A DNA stretch of 30,451 bases from Pseudomonadota bacterium (GCA_023422555.1 JAFAGQ010000045.1:1-30451); one strand, 5' to 3'. Numbered from the stretch's first letter, positions 1-7,639 are shown. The notes: a model not told the origin generated them from the letters alone. Numbers and translations: made by a program.

Positions 1-1
1 T

Positions 2-38
2 CCCGAGAGTCGGGCTATCGCCGAGGGTATTTCGGCGA
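2..38. repeat. Two adjacent stem-loops upstream of the first operon
   Basis: CCCGA (2-6) pairs with TCGGG (10-14), and TCGCCGA (18-24) pairs perfectly with TCGGCGA (32-38) across a 7-nt loop. No T-run follows on the plus strand, so this is not a textbook terminator. It could be the end of an upstream gene outside the window or a 5' UTR structure of the operon that starts at 76. Confidence 0.4.
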
Positions 39-75
39 ATCCAATTAATTCGAACCATTCTGAGAGCCAGGAAAT

Positions 76-1239
76 ATGAAGCAGGAAACCATGCTGGAAG
101 GTGTCAAAGTCGTCGAAATCTGCAATGTTGCTGCCGGTCCGTTCTGCAGCATGTTGCTGGCCGATATGGGCGCTGAAGTCATCAAAATTGAAAATCCGAA
201 CGGAGGAGACACGCTTAGAAGCTGGCCTCCCATCAGCGAAGGGTATAGCGAAAATTTCGCATCCCTGAACCGTAATAAAAAATCGGTAACGCTCAATCTC
301 AAGGATCCTGAGCATGTGAAGCTCGCGACGCAACTGATGGCTTCCGCCGATATTGTTCTGGAAAACAATCGTCCGGGTGTCATGGATCGTCTGGGCATTG
401 GCTACGCCAATGTGCGCGAACTCAATCCGCGGATTGTGTATTGCTCGATCTCGGCCTACGGCCAGAGCGGTCCGCGCAGCCAGGAAGGCGGCTTCGATCT
501 CACGGTGCAGGCCATGAGCGGCCTGATGAGCATTACCGGAGAAGCCGACGGCGCTCCCGTCAAATGCGGCGTTCCCGTTTGTGATTTCTCTGCAGGTCTG
601 TATGCTGCCTTTTCCATTGTCTCTGCATTGCGCATGGCTGAGAAAACGGGTGAAGGCACCCACATTGATATTTCCATGCTGGGTGCAACACTGGGTATCG
701 CCGCGCTGCAAACGTCGGAATATTTCGGCAGTGGAAAAAACCCTCGCAAACTGGGTTCCGCGCATCCGCGCAATGCTCCCTATCAGGTCTTCAGATGCAA
801 AGACGGATATTTCGGCATGGCCGCCGGCAATAACTCCCTGTGGAAATCAGTATGCGGTGTGGTCAAACGCCCGGAGCTTTTTGAAGATGCACGTTTTACT
901 TCCACCACGCTGCGCGCGCAGCATCAGGAAGAACTGCTGGAAATTCTGGAGGCGATTTTCGCTAATGAAAACGCCGAACACTGGCTTGGGCAGTTCCGTG
1001 CTGCCGGCGTACCGTGCGCCCCCATCAATCAATATTCGGATGTGCTTGCAGACGAACAGGTCGCCCATATGAACTGGGTACAGAACATTCCACTGCCTAA
1101 TGGGCTCACCGCCAGAACCTTTGCATCGCCAATCCGCCTGGATGGACAAACCAGCCAGATTGCTGCCGGCCCACCCGCGCTGGGTCAGCACAATGAAGAA
1201 ATTCTGTCAGCCATCGCAGCACTGGGAGAAAACGCATGA
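76..1239 (+). CDS. Family III CoA-transferase (CaiB/BaiF)
   Basis: This 387-aa protein is a CaiB/BaiF (family III) CoA-transferase, which moves CoA between carboxylates through an aspartyl-CoA anhydride. The N-terminal Rossmann-like part shows the family pattern VKVVEICNVAAGPFCSMLLA followed by MGAEVIKIE (about 10-39). The candidate catalytic Asp is D170 in VPVCDFSAG, which I align with Asp169 of formyl-CoA transferase. GEGTHIDISM follows, as expected. Length is normal. Start: ATG 76 has AGGA close upstream; ATG 91 (residue 6) has an equally good AGGAAA and would also give a normal N-terminus. It is the first gene of a five-gene operon and overlaps the next gene by 4 nt. The substrate cannot be read from the sequence. 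A plausible role is activation of the acid whose degradation the downstream genes carry out. Confidence 0.9.
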   Translation: MKQETMLEGVKVVEICNVAAGPFCSMLLADMGAEVIKIENPNGGDTLRSWPPISEGYSENFASLNRNKKSVTLNLKDPEHVKLATQLMASADIVLENNRPGVMDRLGIGYANVRELNPRIVYCSISAYGQSGPRSQEGGFDLTVQAMSGLMSITGEADGAPVKCGVPVCDFSAGLYAAFSIVSALRMAEKTGEGTHIDISMLGATLGIAALQTSEYFGSGKNPRKLGSAHPRNAPYQVFRCKDGYFGMAAGNNSLWKSVCGVVKRPELFEDARFTSTTLRAQHQEELLEILEAIFANENAEHWLGQFRAAGVPCAPINQYSDVLADEQVAHMNWVQNIPLPNGLTARTFASPIRLDGQTSQIAAGPPALGQHNEEILSAIAALGENA

Positions 1240-1961
1240 GCGACCTGCTTCTTATTGAACGTCGAGAGCGTTCATGGATTTTCACATTGAACAGGCCTGA
1301 AAAAATGAACGCCCTGTCGCCCGAGCTGGTTCAGGCGATCACAGATGGCATCAAACAGGCGCACAGCGAAAATATTTCACTACTGATATTCAAGGGAAAC
1401 GGCAAGAACTTCTGCGCCGGCTTTGACTTCACCGATCTGGAAACAGCGAGCGAAGGCGATCTGCTGCAACGCATTGTGCAGATTGAAATGATGCTTGATC
1501 TGCTTGCCACCTCACCCGCCATGACCGTTGCCCTCTGCCATGGAAGAAACTTTGGTGCGGGCGCCGATATCATTGCAGCCTGCAAGCGCAGAGTGGCCGC
1601 TGAAGGCACAACGTTCCGCTTTCCTGGCATCAAATTCGGACTGATTCTGGGCACACGTCGTTTCCAGAATATTGTTGGCACGCAAAACGCACTGGACATT
1701 CTGTCGAGCACCCGAACGTTTGATGCGAATGAAGCATTACAGATGGGATTCATGCAGCAGCAACAGAATCAGGAACAATGGCCTGGTCTGATCGAGGAAG
1801 CAGAAAATACAAATGCAATCCTAAGCGATGTGACACGCCGCAATCTTTATCAGGTGCTCTACTCGCCAGCCGAATCGGATCAGAATCTTGCCGCACTGGT
1901 GCGCTCGGCCGCTGCGCCGGGTCTGAAAGACCGTATCCGCGCGTACCTGAAACCCAATTAA
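1236..1961 (+). CDS. Crotonase-fold protein (enoyl-CoA hydratase/isomerase family)
   Basis: This 241-aa protein is a crotonase-superfamily member. The fold is shown by NRPEKMNALSPELV near the N-terminus and by the two oxyanion-hole segments, NFCAGFDF and GRNFGAGADI. The two glutamates that hydrate the double bond in classical enoyl-CoA hydratases (Glu144 in GGGCEL, Glu164 in the PE motif) correspond here to Asp in GAGADI and Gly in FRFPGIKFG. Simple hydration is therefore doubtful; isomerase, hydrolase or C-C cleaving chemistry is possible. The start overlaps the previous stop by 4 nt (ATGA), which implies translational coupling. The neighbours are CoA-transferase-like and acyl-CoA synthetase genes. 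Family membership is sure; the reaction is not. Confidence 0.85.
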   Translation: MSDLLLIERRERSWIFTLNRPEKMNALSPELVQAITDGIKQAHSENISLLIFKGNGKNFCAGFDFTDLETASEGDLLQRIVQIEMMLDLLATSPAMTVALCHGRNFGAGADIIAACKRRVAAEGTTFRFPGIKFGLILGTRRFQNIVGTQNALDILSSTRTFDANEALQMGFMQQQQNQEQWPGLIEEAENTNAILSDVTRRNLYQVLYSPAESDQNLAALVRSAAAPGLKDRIRAYLKPN

Positions 1962-1974
1962 TCCGGAGACACAC

Positions 1975-2805
1975 ATGACATCAGGATTCAATCAGCCCGA
2001 CAAATGCATCTCGCTGCAGGAAATGGTCAGCCGCATCCCAAATGGCGCATCGCTTGCCCTGGGCGGCAGCTTTCTGCACAGGGGCCCGTTTGCCTTTGTG
2101 CGTGAGCTCATACGCCAGAACAAGCAGGACCTGGAAATTATCAAGCAATCGCCCGGCTACGATATCGATATTCTTTGCCGCACAGGCGTCGCAACACGGG
2201 CGCGAGCCGGTATTGTCGCCATGGAGGGCAACTTCGGCCTGGCGCAATACTATCGCAAAGCCATAGAACAAGGACGTCTTAAACTTGAAGAGCATGCCTG
2301 CGCCACCTTGACGGCTGGCCTGCGCGCCGCGGCATTCGGCATTCCTTTTCAACCCTGCGGCGGTATCGAAGGCAGTGAACTGGCGCAGCTGAACAACTGG
2401 GCGAAGATCCCTGATCCCTATGGATCCGGCAAAGACGTCTGGGTGATCCCCGCCATTCAGCCCGATTACGCAGTGATTCACGCCAATGAAGTGGACCGCA
2501 AGGGCAACGTACGGGTACTGGGCACCTACCACTGGGACCGCATCATGTCACGCTCAGCTAAAAGCGTACTGGTGGTTGCAGAAAATCTGGTTGACGATGC
2601 CGTGTTCACAGATAATCCCGAAACCACGCTGATCCCCTACTTTATGGTCGAGGCCTTTTCCATTGTGAAAAATGGCGCATGGCCTGGTTCCTGCTGGCCC
2701 GATTACGAAATTGATTATCCGGCGGTGCAGACCTATCAGAGTCGTGATGACGAATCACTGCAGGCACATATGAATGCCGCTCCCGAATTAGAGGAAAATG
2801 CATAA
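1975..2805 (+). CDS. CoA-transferase-fold subunit A (GctA/IpdA-like)
   Basis: This 276-aa protein belongs to the family I CoA-transferase alpha-subunit fold, which includes glutaconate CoA-transferase A and the steroid-ring hydrolase subunit IpdA. Visible signatures are GASLALGGSFLHRGPFAFVRELIR near the N-terminus, LTAGLRAAAFGIPFQPCGG in the middle (the usual AGxxGxPFxP region) and PDYAVIHANEVDRKGNV. The segment before the AGL stretch reads EEHACAT; I see no Glu where IpdA-type hydrolases have a DEG motif, although that alignment is by eye. RBS CCGGAGA precedes the ATG. Its TAA overlaps the ATG of subunit B (TAATG), so the two are surely co-translated as a complex. Whether it is a transferase or a hydrolase is open. 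Confidence 0.8.
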   Translation: MTSGFNQPDKCISLQEMVSRIPNGASLALGGSFLHRGPFAFVRELIRQNKQDLEIIKQSPGYDIDILCRTGVATRARAGIVAMEGNFGLAQYYRKAIEQGRLKLEEHACATLTAGLRAAAFGIPFQPCGGIEGSELAQLNNWAKIPDPYGSGKDVWVIPAIQPDYAVIHANEVDRKGNVRVLGTYHWDRIMSRSAKSVLVVAENLVDDAVFTDNPETTLIPYFMVEAFSIVKNGAWPGSCWPDYEIDYPAVQTYQSRDDESLQAHMNAAPELEENA

Positions 2806-3539
2806 TGGAACAACACTGGTCGCCGTTTTCTTACATCGTTACCAATCTGGCCCGCTTTATCCGCCCGAACGAAATCACCTTCAGCGGCGTGAATTCAACC
2901 ATGCCCATGCTGGCCTGCCTGATGGCCAAAAGAGCCTACGAATGGGATTTCATTTACATCAACGTTGCCGGTGGTGTTGATCCCAGCCCTTCGTCGATCC
3001 CTCTGTCAAGCTCTGATCCGGTGCTGGCCCAGCAATCTGCATCGATCTTTGCGAATGAAGATTTTTATGACCTCTGCACGCGTGGCCGTATGGATCTGAC
3101 TTTCCTGGGGGCTGCCCAGATTGATGGCGAAGGTAATGCCAATAATTCCTGCATCGGTGACTGGCATTCTCCGAAAGTACGCCTGCCCGGTGGTGGCGGC
3201 GGAGCCGTCATGCTGCCCACGGCGAAGCGCGCATGCACCTGGCGCACTGAGCATTCCACCCGTACATTTGTGGAGAAGCTGGATTTTCGTACCTCATGGG
3301 GCGGATTCCATGGCGTGATCACACCCATTGCCGTCTTCATCAAAAAGAACGACCGGCTCGCCCTGCAGTCCTATCACCCCGAGTCCTCTATTGATGAAGT
3401 CGTGAGCCGCACCGGTTTCGCTTTTGACGCGCAGGATGCCAAACCTACCGAATTGCCGACAGAGGCGGAAGTCAAAGCGCTGCGCTCGCTGGACCCAGAA
3501 GGCCTTTTCGAAAAAGACGCCAACGTCGCATTGCGCTAG
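2805..3539 (+). CDS. CoA-transferase-fold subunit B (GctB/IpdB-like), catalytic Glu missing
   Basis: This 244-aa protein is the beta subunit partner of the preceding gene. Family features are clear: LSSSDPVLAQQSAS, GRMDLTFLGAAQIDGEGNAN, and KVRLPGGGGGAVMLPTAKR with FVEKLDFRTSWG. In active family I transferases the thioester-forming glutamate lies in a YESGxxG or SENG motif just before the LPLSxxDP segment. Here that stretch reads INVAGGVDPSPSSIPL; a gap-free count back from the IPL/LPL anchor puts Val at the Glu position. CoA transfer by the usual glutamyl-CoA mechanism should be impossible. IpdB of cholesterol ring degradation also lacks this residue and works as a C-C hydrolase. The start codon overlaps the stop of subunit A by one base. 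Confidence 0.8.
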   Translation: MEQHWSPFSYIVTNLARFIRPNEITFSGVNSTMPMLACLMAKRAYEWDFIYINVAGGVDPSPSSIPLSSSDPVLAQQSASIFANEDFYDLCTRGRMDLTFLGAAQIDGEGNANNSCIGDWHSPKVRLPGGGGGAVMLPTAKRACTWRTEHSTRTFVEKLDFRTSWGGFHGVITPIAVFIKKNDRLALQSYHPESSIDEVVSRTGFAFDAQDAKPTELPTEAEVKALRSLDPEGLFEKDANVALR

Positions 3540-3549
3540 GAGACTCTTC

Positions 3550-5037
3550 ATGACGGCAACTCGCAGCATCCTGGACCTGTGGCAGGAAAACTGGCAGAAC
3601 AGTGAAATCACAAATCGCATCGCCCTGGAAGTTACAGACAGACAACTGCAGTATCACGAACTCTACGATCAAGTGGCCGCTCTGGCCGGCCGTCTGCGCG
3701 CAGCAGGCATTGACGACGAAGCGCGCGTGGCGATCGATATGGAACGTGGCATTGACGCTGTGGTGACGCTGCTTGCCGTCATGGTTGCCGGCGCATGTCC
3801 GTGCCCGCTGGAACCGCGCCTGGCAGAAACCGAGCTTGCCGATAGACTGACTGGCGGTGGGCTTACATGGTTGCTTTCAGATAAGAAGGATGGGAGTGCC
3901 GCGGTCAACAATGTCCGCATCCTCAATCCCGTGAGTCTGCCCGAAGCACCGCCCTACTGGTCGCAAGATATTCCTCTCTCACGTCCCGCGCTGATGCTGT
4001 TTACATCGGGCAGTACCGGCAAACCCAAAGGTGTGCTGCAAAGCCATGCGGGCGTCCTGAATAATGCTCAGGGTGTCATTGCCATGACGGAACTCACGCG
4101 CGACGACAAACTGCTGCACGTCATGCCGATTTATCACACCAATGGCTTGAACAATCAGCTGTTCAGTCCGCTGGCGGTGGGCGCGACGGTCTATTTTGCA
4201 CCGCGCTTCTCTGCGCAGACCATGCCGGCCCTGATGGAGGCGGTACAGCCGACGATCATTACGGGCGTACCAACCATGTATTCACGGATGCTGTCGCACC
4301 CACTATCGTCTCAGGCGGTCAGCCGGCTGCGACTGGCCCGCTGCGGATCCGCACCGATCACAACTGAATTACACCGAAAAATCGAAAGCTATCTGGGTCA
4401 GCCACTGGTTATTTCCTATGGATTGTCTGAAGCGACCTGCACCTCTACGATGAATCCACCGCAGGGCCGAAAAATCGGCTCTATCGGCAAAATTCTGAAC
4501 AACCAGGCGGTGTTTCTGCTGTCTGCGTCGGGCGAGCGCATTGAGCAACCGAATACCAATGGCGAAATCTGTATTGATGGCGACAGCCTGATGCTGGGCT
4601 ATGTCGGCGTGAACGGACCCGGTCAGCTTGATCGGCAGGACGGTCCCTTGCATACCGGTGATATCGGCTATATCGACGAAGAGGGATTTCTGTACATCAC
4701 CGGCCGTATCAAGGATGTGATTATCCGCGGCGGTGAAAATATCTCTCCATCACAGATCGAACATGTACTTGCCATGCATCCGGATGTCGCCAATTGTTGT
4801 GTGATCGGTCAGCCCGATGCCGACCTGGGTGAAGTGCCCGTGGCTTTTGTGACGGCTAAGGACGGTGGGGACTTGGATCTGGCGCAGATCAAAGAACTCG
4901 TTGCATCGCAGCTCTCCCGCATCTATCAGCCCGCTACCATTATTCAGCTACCAAGCCTTCCCGAAAACGCTGTCGGCAAAGTCGATCGCAAGGCACTGGC
5001 GAAACAGCTGAAAGAGAGTGCGCAGCAGATGGCATAA
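3550..5037 (+). CDS. AMP-forming acyl-CoA synthetase
   Basis: This 495-aa member of the adenylate-forming enzymes activates a carboxylic acid to its CoA thioester using ATP. Motifs in order: phosphate-binding LFTSGSTGKPKGV (about 150-162), YGLSEATC (aromatic/acid-binding region), LHTGDIGYIDEEGFLYITGR (hinge and ribose-binding Asp), IIRGGENISPSQIE, and the C-terminal catalytic lysine segment ENAVGKVDRKAL. The open frame extends upstream into the previous gene, but ATG 3550 follows GGAGACTCTTC, 10 nt after the previous stop, and gives the normal N-terminus SILDLWQEN. It is the last gene of the operon. It probably supplies the CoA ester used by the crotonase and the CoA-transferase-like pair. 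Substrate class (medium chain, aromatic or alicyclic acid) is undetermined. Confidence 0.9.
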   Translation: MTATRSILDLWQENWQNSEITNRIALEVTDRQLQYHELYDQVAALAGRLRAAGIDDEARVAIDMERGIDAVVTLLAVMVAGACPCPLEPRLAETELADRLTGGGLTWLLSDKKDGSAAVNNVRILNPVSLPEAPPYWSQDIPLSRPALMLFTSGSTGKPKGVLQSHAGVLNNAQGVIAMTELTRDDKLLHVMPIYHTNGLNNQLFSPLAVGATVYFAPRFSAQTMPALMEAVQPTIITGVPTMYSRMLSHPLSSQAVSRLRLARCGSAPITTELHRKIESYLGQPLVISYGLSEATCTSTMNPPQGRKIGSIGKILNNQAVFLLSASGERIEQPNTNGEICIDGDSLMLGYVGVNGPGQLDRQDGPLHTGDIGYIDEEGFLYITGRIKDVIIRGGENISPSQIEHVLAMHPDVANCCVIGQPDADLGEVPVAFVTAKDGGDLDLAQIKELVASQLSRIYQPATIIQLPSLPENAVGKVDRKALAKQLKESAQQMA

Positions 5038-5049
5038 AGAGTCACCCAG

Positions 5050-5074
5050 AAAGCGCTACTTATAAAGCGCTACT
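5050..5074. terminator. Short repeat/hairpin between convergent genes
   Basis: AAAGCGCTACT occurs twice (5050-5060 and 5064-5074). Because AGCGCT is self-complementary, the two copies can also pair as a 6-bp stem with an 8-nt loop, followed by TACTCTTTT on the plus strand. The second copy includes the stop codon of the minus-strand gntR. It may act as a weak bidirectional terminator. Confidence 0.35.
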
Positions 5075-5801
5075 CTTTTGCCACATACTCATATTTGCTG
5101 GTATTGACTCGCGACTGGCGCCATTCCACCGGACGGTCCTGGTAGGTATAAGCCATGCGGTCTACCAGCAGCAACGAAGCGGATTCAGGCACGTGCAGCC
5201 ATTCTGCCACTGCGTCATCGGCCTGGCATACGCTGAGCTTTTCTCGCGTATCCACAATGTTAATGCCGAAATTATTCTGATAAAAATTATAGAGCGTGCT
5301 TGAACGCTCGCTTAGGCTTTGCTCGGTTAATGTGGCGAACAGGATTTCGGGCACCTGAATCTCATCCACCATAACCAGATCACCGTTCAGGCTCAGCAGA
5401 TTGAAAAAATGAAAAACGCTGGCGTCCTTGGGCAATTGCAATCTTTCGCTGGCTTCCTTCGTCGCCTTCTTGCGGCGAAACTTCAATAGTTGCGTCACCG
5501 GATAGGACTTGAAGCCGTCGCGGCGCTGGATCCGGAAAAACTTGAAGAAATGCTGGTCGCTTTCATGGGTGGCAACGAATGTGCCCCGCCCCTGATGGCG
5601 TATCAGAATGTGTTCGCTTACCAACTCATCGACCGCCTTGCGCAGGGTGCCGATGGACACGCCGAATTTTTCAGCGAGCTGGTTTTCCGGCGGAATGGCC
5701 TGGCCGCGCACCCATTCACCGCTGGCCAGCGTGGCGAGCAGCGACTGCTTCACAGCAAAGTAAAGAGGGGTTCCAGGCAGAAAGAAGCTTTTGTGATTCA
5801 T
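5070..5801 (-). CDS. GntR-family transcriptional regulator, HutC (UTRA) subfamily
   Basis: This 243-aa regulator has an N-terminal winged helix typical of GntR: GTPLYFAVKQSLLATLASG, then PPENQLAEKFGVSIGTLRKAVDEL (recognition helix about 50-62) and the wing IRHQGRGTFVA. The C-terminal half matches a UTRA ligand-binding domain (SYPVTQLLKFRRKK, a central FHFFNLLSLNGDLVMVDEIQVP, and a terminal DRMAYTYQDRPVEWRQSRVNTSKYEYV). It lies divergently to the suyA-suyB-bug-slcC operon and convergently to the acyl-CoA operon. The simplest reading is a ligand-responsive repressor of the 183-bp divergent region at 5802-5984 that also represses itself. The inducer is not known; a sulfonate or hydroxy acid is an inference from context. 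No good Shine-Dalgarno precedes the ATG, but no other start fits. Confidence 0.9.
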   Translation of the reverse strand: MNHKSFFLPGTPLYFAVKQSLLATLASGEWVRGQAIPPENQLAEKFGVSIGTLRKAVDELVSEHILIRHQGRGTFVATHESDQHFFKFFRIQRRDGFKSYPVTQLLKFRRKKATKEASERLQLPKDASVFHFFNLLSLNGDLVMVDEIQVPEILFATLTEQSLSERSSTLYNFYQNNFGINIVDTREKLSVCQADDAVAEWLHVPESASLLLVDRMAYTYQDRPVEWRQSRVNTSKYEYVAKE

Positions 5802-5894
5802 AAGCGGCAGATTTTAAATGACTTCTTCCTATCATGCCACGGCTTGCGCCGGATGTCCCGCCAAAAAACAATTTGATGTTTTCATGCAAAATTC

Positions 5895-5909
5895 ATATAG
5901 ATGATATAG
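5895..5909 (+). promoter_or_regulatory. Direct repeat next to the -35 box (candidate operator)
   Basis: ATATAG occurs at 5895-5900 and 5904-5909 with a 9-bp period, directly against the -35 element of the promoter at 5910. The position suits a repressor or activator site for the divergent GntR protein. There is no classic GntR palindrome here, so the assignment is a guess from position. Confidence 0.3.
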
Positions 5910-5938
5910 TTGACTTCACGAATTATTGCATTTATGAT
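5910..5938 (+). promoter_or_regulatory. Sigma-70 promoter for the suyA operon
   Basis: TTGACT (5910-5915), a 17-bp spacer and TATGAT (5933-5938) give a near-consensus promoter. The expected start near 5945 leaves a leader of about 40 nt with a strong AAAGGAGAT ribosome site (5972-5980) before the ATG at 5985. Confidence 0.7.
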
Positions 5939-5984
5939 GATACGCAGATTGGGACTTATTAAACAAAACTGAAAGGAGATATCA

Positions 5985-6266
5985 ATGATCCATGCCGTAT
6001 TGCATGATTCAAAGGACACCGTTGCGGTGGCTGTCGTCGAAGGCATTACTGCCGGAATGGACCTGAGCTGCTGGAACATGGAAGAAGACAAAATCATTAA
6101 TGTCAAGGCAACGCAGGACATCCCCATTGGCCATAAAGTGGCGTTGGTCGATATGAAAGATGGCGACACCGTTTTCAAATACAGCGTCGATATCGGTAAA
6201 GTGGTTGCGCCCATCCGCGCCGGCGATCACGCGCACGTCCACAACATCAAGACCAAACGCTGGTAA
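5985..6266 (+). CDS. suyA: (R)-sulfolactate sulfo-lyase alpha subunit SuyA (SAF domain)
   Basis: This 93-aa protein is the free-standing small SAF-domain subunit of a UxaA-family lyase. The family end AGDHAHVHNIKTKRW and the central KATQDIPIGHKVALVDMKDGD are clear. In altronate and galactarate dehydratases the SAF and catalytic parts are usually fused. A separate subunit of about 90 aa next to one of about 390 aa is the arrangement of SuyAB, which eliminates sulfite from (R)-sulfolactate to give pyruvate in the cytoplasm. A strong ribosome site (AAAGGAGAT) fixes the start. The gap to suyB is 158 nt, long for paired subunits, but no other gene lies between. The alternative is another split UxaA-type dehydratase; the presence of a SlcC-like dehydrogenase downstream favours sulfolactate. 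Confidence 0.75.
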   Translation: MIHAVLHDSKDTVAVAVVEGITAGMDLSCWNMEEDKIINVKATQDIPIGHKVALVDMKDGDTVFKYSVDIGKVVAPIRAGDHAHVHNIKTKRW

Positions 6267-6424
6267 GACACGCGCCAGGTCGCCGCTGCCGCGCATCTTT
6301 GTGATGCCGCGCCCGACGACGCCGCGCGAAGCGCTTTCTTAACGCGCTGCCCGCCCCTAACACACTCGTGCAGAGAGCGACACCTGCCCCTGCATCAGCA
6401 GACTAAACAGCAAGGACATTCTTC

Positions 6425-7600
6425 ATGGCTATTATTGATTCGAACACCACCTTTCGCGGTTACAAAAGAGACAACGGACGCGTTGGCATACGCAATCACG
6501 TTGTGATTCTTCCCGTCGACGATATCTCCAATGCAGCGGTTGAAGCCGTTGCCAACAACATCAAGGGCACCATTGGCATTCCGCATCCCTATGGCCGTCT
6601 GCAATTTGGCGCTGACCTGGACCTGCACTTTCGTACACTGATCGGTACTGGCTGTAACCCCAACGTTGCTGCGGTCATCGTCATCGGCATCGAAGAAGGC
6701 TGGACCAAAAAAATTGTGGATGCCATTGCAGAAACCGGCAAACCCGTTGCTGGCTTCAGTATTGAGCTGCACGGCGACCACGACACCATCATGCGCGCCT
6801 CCAAGAAAGCCAAGGAATTTGTGCATTATGCAACTGCGCTGGAACGCGTGGAATGCCCTATTTCCGACCTCTGGGTTTCTACCAAATGCGGTGAATCCGA
6901 TACCACTTCCGGCTGCGGTGCCAATCCAACCGTAGGCGATGCCTTCGACAAACTGTATGCAACCGGTAACACACTTGTGTTTGGCGAAACCTCAGAACTG
7001 ACAGGCGGCGAACAGATCGTAGCAGCGCGCTGCGCCAACGATAAAGTCCGTGAAGACTTCATGTTCATGTTCAATCGCTATCAGGACATGATCAATCGCT
7101 GGAAAACCTCTGACTTGTCTGAATCACAGCCCACCAAAGGCAATATTGCCGGCGGCCTGACAACCATTGAAGAAAAAGCCCTGGGCAATATCCAGAAAAT
7201 CGGCAAAAAATGCATGGTTGATGGCGTGCTGGACAAAGCCGAAATGCCTACCGGCAAAGGACTGTGGTTTATGGATTCCTCATCGGCCGCCGCCGAGATG
7301 GTCACGCTTTGCGCGGCCTCTGGCTATGCGGTTCACTTCTTCCCTACCGGTCAGGGCAATGTGATCGGAAATCCAATTCTGCCTGTCATCAAAATCTGCG
7401 CCAATCCACGTACCGTCAGAACCATGTCTGAGCATGTCGATGTAGACACGTCAGGACTGCTGCAACGTGAAATCAATCTGGATCAGGCCGGCGACAAACT
7501 GCTCGAATGCATGCTGGCGACCGCCAATGGTCGCTGGACGGCAGCCGAGACCCTGGGCCACCGCGAATTTGTCCTGACAAGACTGTTCGAAAGCGCCTGA
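6425..7600 (+). CDS. suyB: (R)-sulfolactate sulfo-lyase beta subunit SuyB (UxaA family)
   Basis: This 391-aa catalytic subunit belongs to the altronate/galactarate dehydratase C-terminal family. Conserved blocks are GYKRDNGRVGIRNHV (12-26), HPYGRLQFGADLDLHFRTL (54-72), GTGCNPNVAAVIVIGIE, STKCGESDTTSGCGANPTVGDAF (152-174, with Cys155 and Cys164 as likely metal ligands), GETSELTGGEQI and GNPILPVIKICANPRT. From memory the sequence closely follows characterised SuyB proteins, and the length matches. With SuyA it would release sulfite and pyruvate from (R)-sulfolactate. AAGGA (6411-6415) lies 9 nt before the ATG. It sits in an operon with suyA, bug and slcC. No sulfite exporter or sulfite dehydrogenase is in the window, so the fate of the toxic product must be handled elsewhere. 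Confidence 0.78.
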   Translation: MAIIDSNTTFRGYKRDNGRVGIRNHVVILPVDDISNAAVEAVANNIKGTIGIPHPYGRLQFGADLDLHFRTLIGTGCNPNVAAVIVIGIEEGWTKKIVDAIAETGKPVAGFSIELHGDHDTIMRASKKAKEFVHYATALERVECPISDLWVSTKCGESDTTSGCGANPTVGDAFDKLYATGNTLVFGETSELTGGEQIVAARCANDKVREDFMFMFNRYQDMINRWKTSDLSESQPTKGNIAGGLTTIEEKALGNIQKIGKKCMVDGVLDKAEMPTGKGLWFMDSSSAAAEMVTLCAASGYAVHFFPTGQGNVIGNPILPVIKICANPRTVRTMSEHVDVDTSGLLQREINLDQAGDKLLECMLATANGRWTAAETLGHREFVLTRLFESA

Positions 7601-7607
7601 TTCCCAT

Positions 7608-7639
7608 GGCGGCCGGCAATAAAAACCAGACTGGCCGCC
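7608..7639 (+). repeat. Intercistronic hairpin between suyB and the bug gene
   Basis: GGCGGCC (7608-7614) pairs perfectly with GGCCGCC (7633-7639) across an 18-nt loop, just after the suyB stop and before the GGAGGAGA ribosome site of the next gene. No T-run follows, so it is more likely a processing or mRNA-stability element than a terminator. It could allow the binding protein to be made at a different level from the enzymes. Confidence 0.45.

Noticed and set aside
581..1072. 163-codon plus-strand ORF within the CoA-transferase gene
   Set aside because: Out-of-frame shadow of a well-supported family III CoA-transferase.
3424..3549. Upstream extension of the acyl-CoA synthetase start
   Set aside because: It overlaps the end of subunit B and gives a non-homologous Arg/Lys-rich leader; ATG 3550 has a proper ribosome site.
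5985..7600. Annotation of the pair as altronate or galactarate dehydratase
   Set aside because: The family is the same, but those enzymes are normally one fused chain of about 500 residues and sit with uronate genes. The split 93 + 391 aa arrangement with a SlcC-like dehydrogenase fits SuyAB better. Kept as an alternative only.
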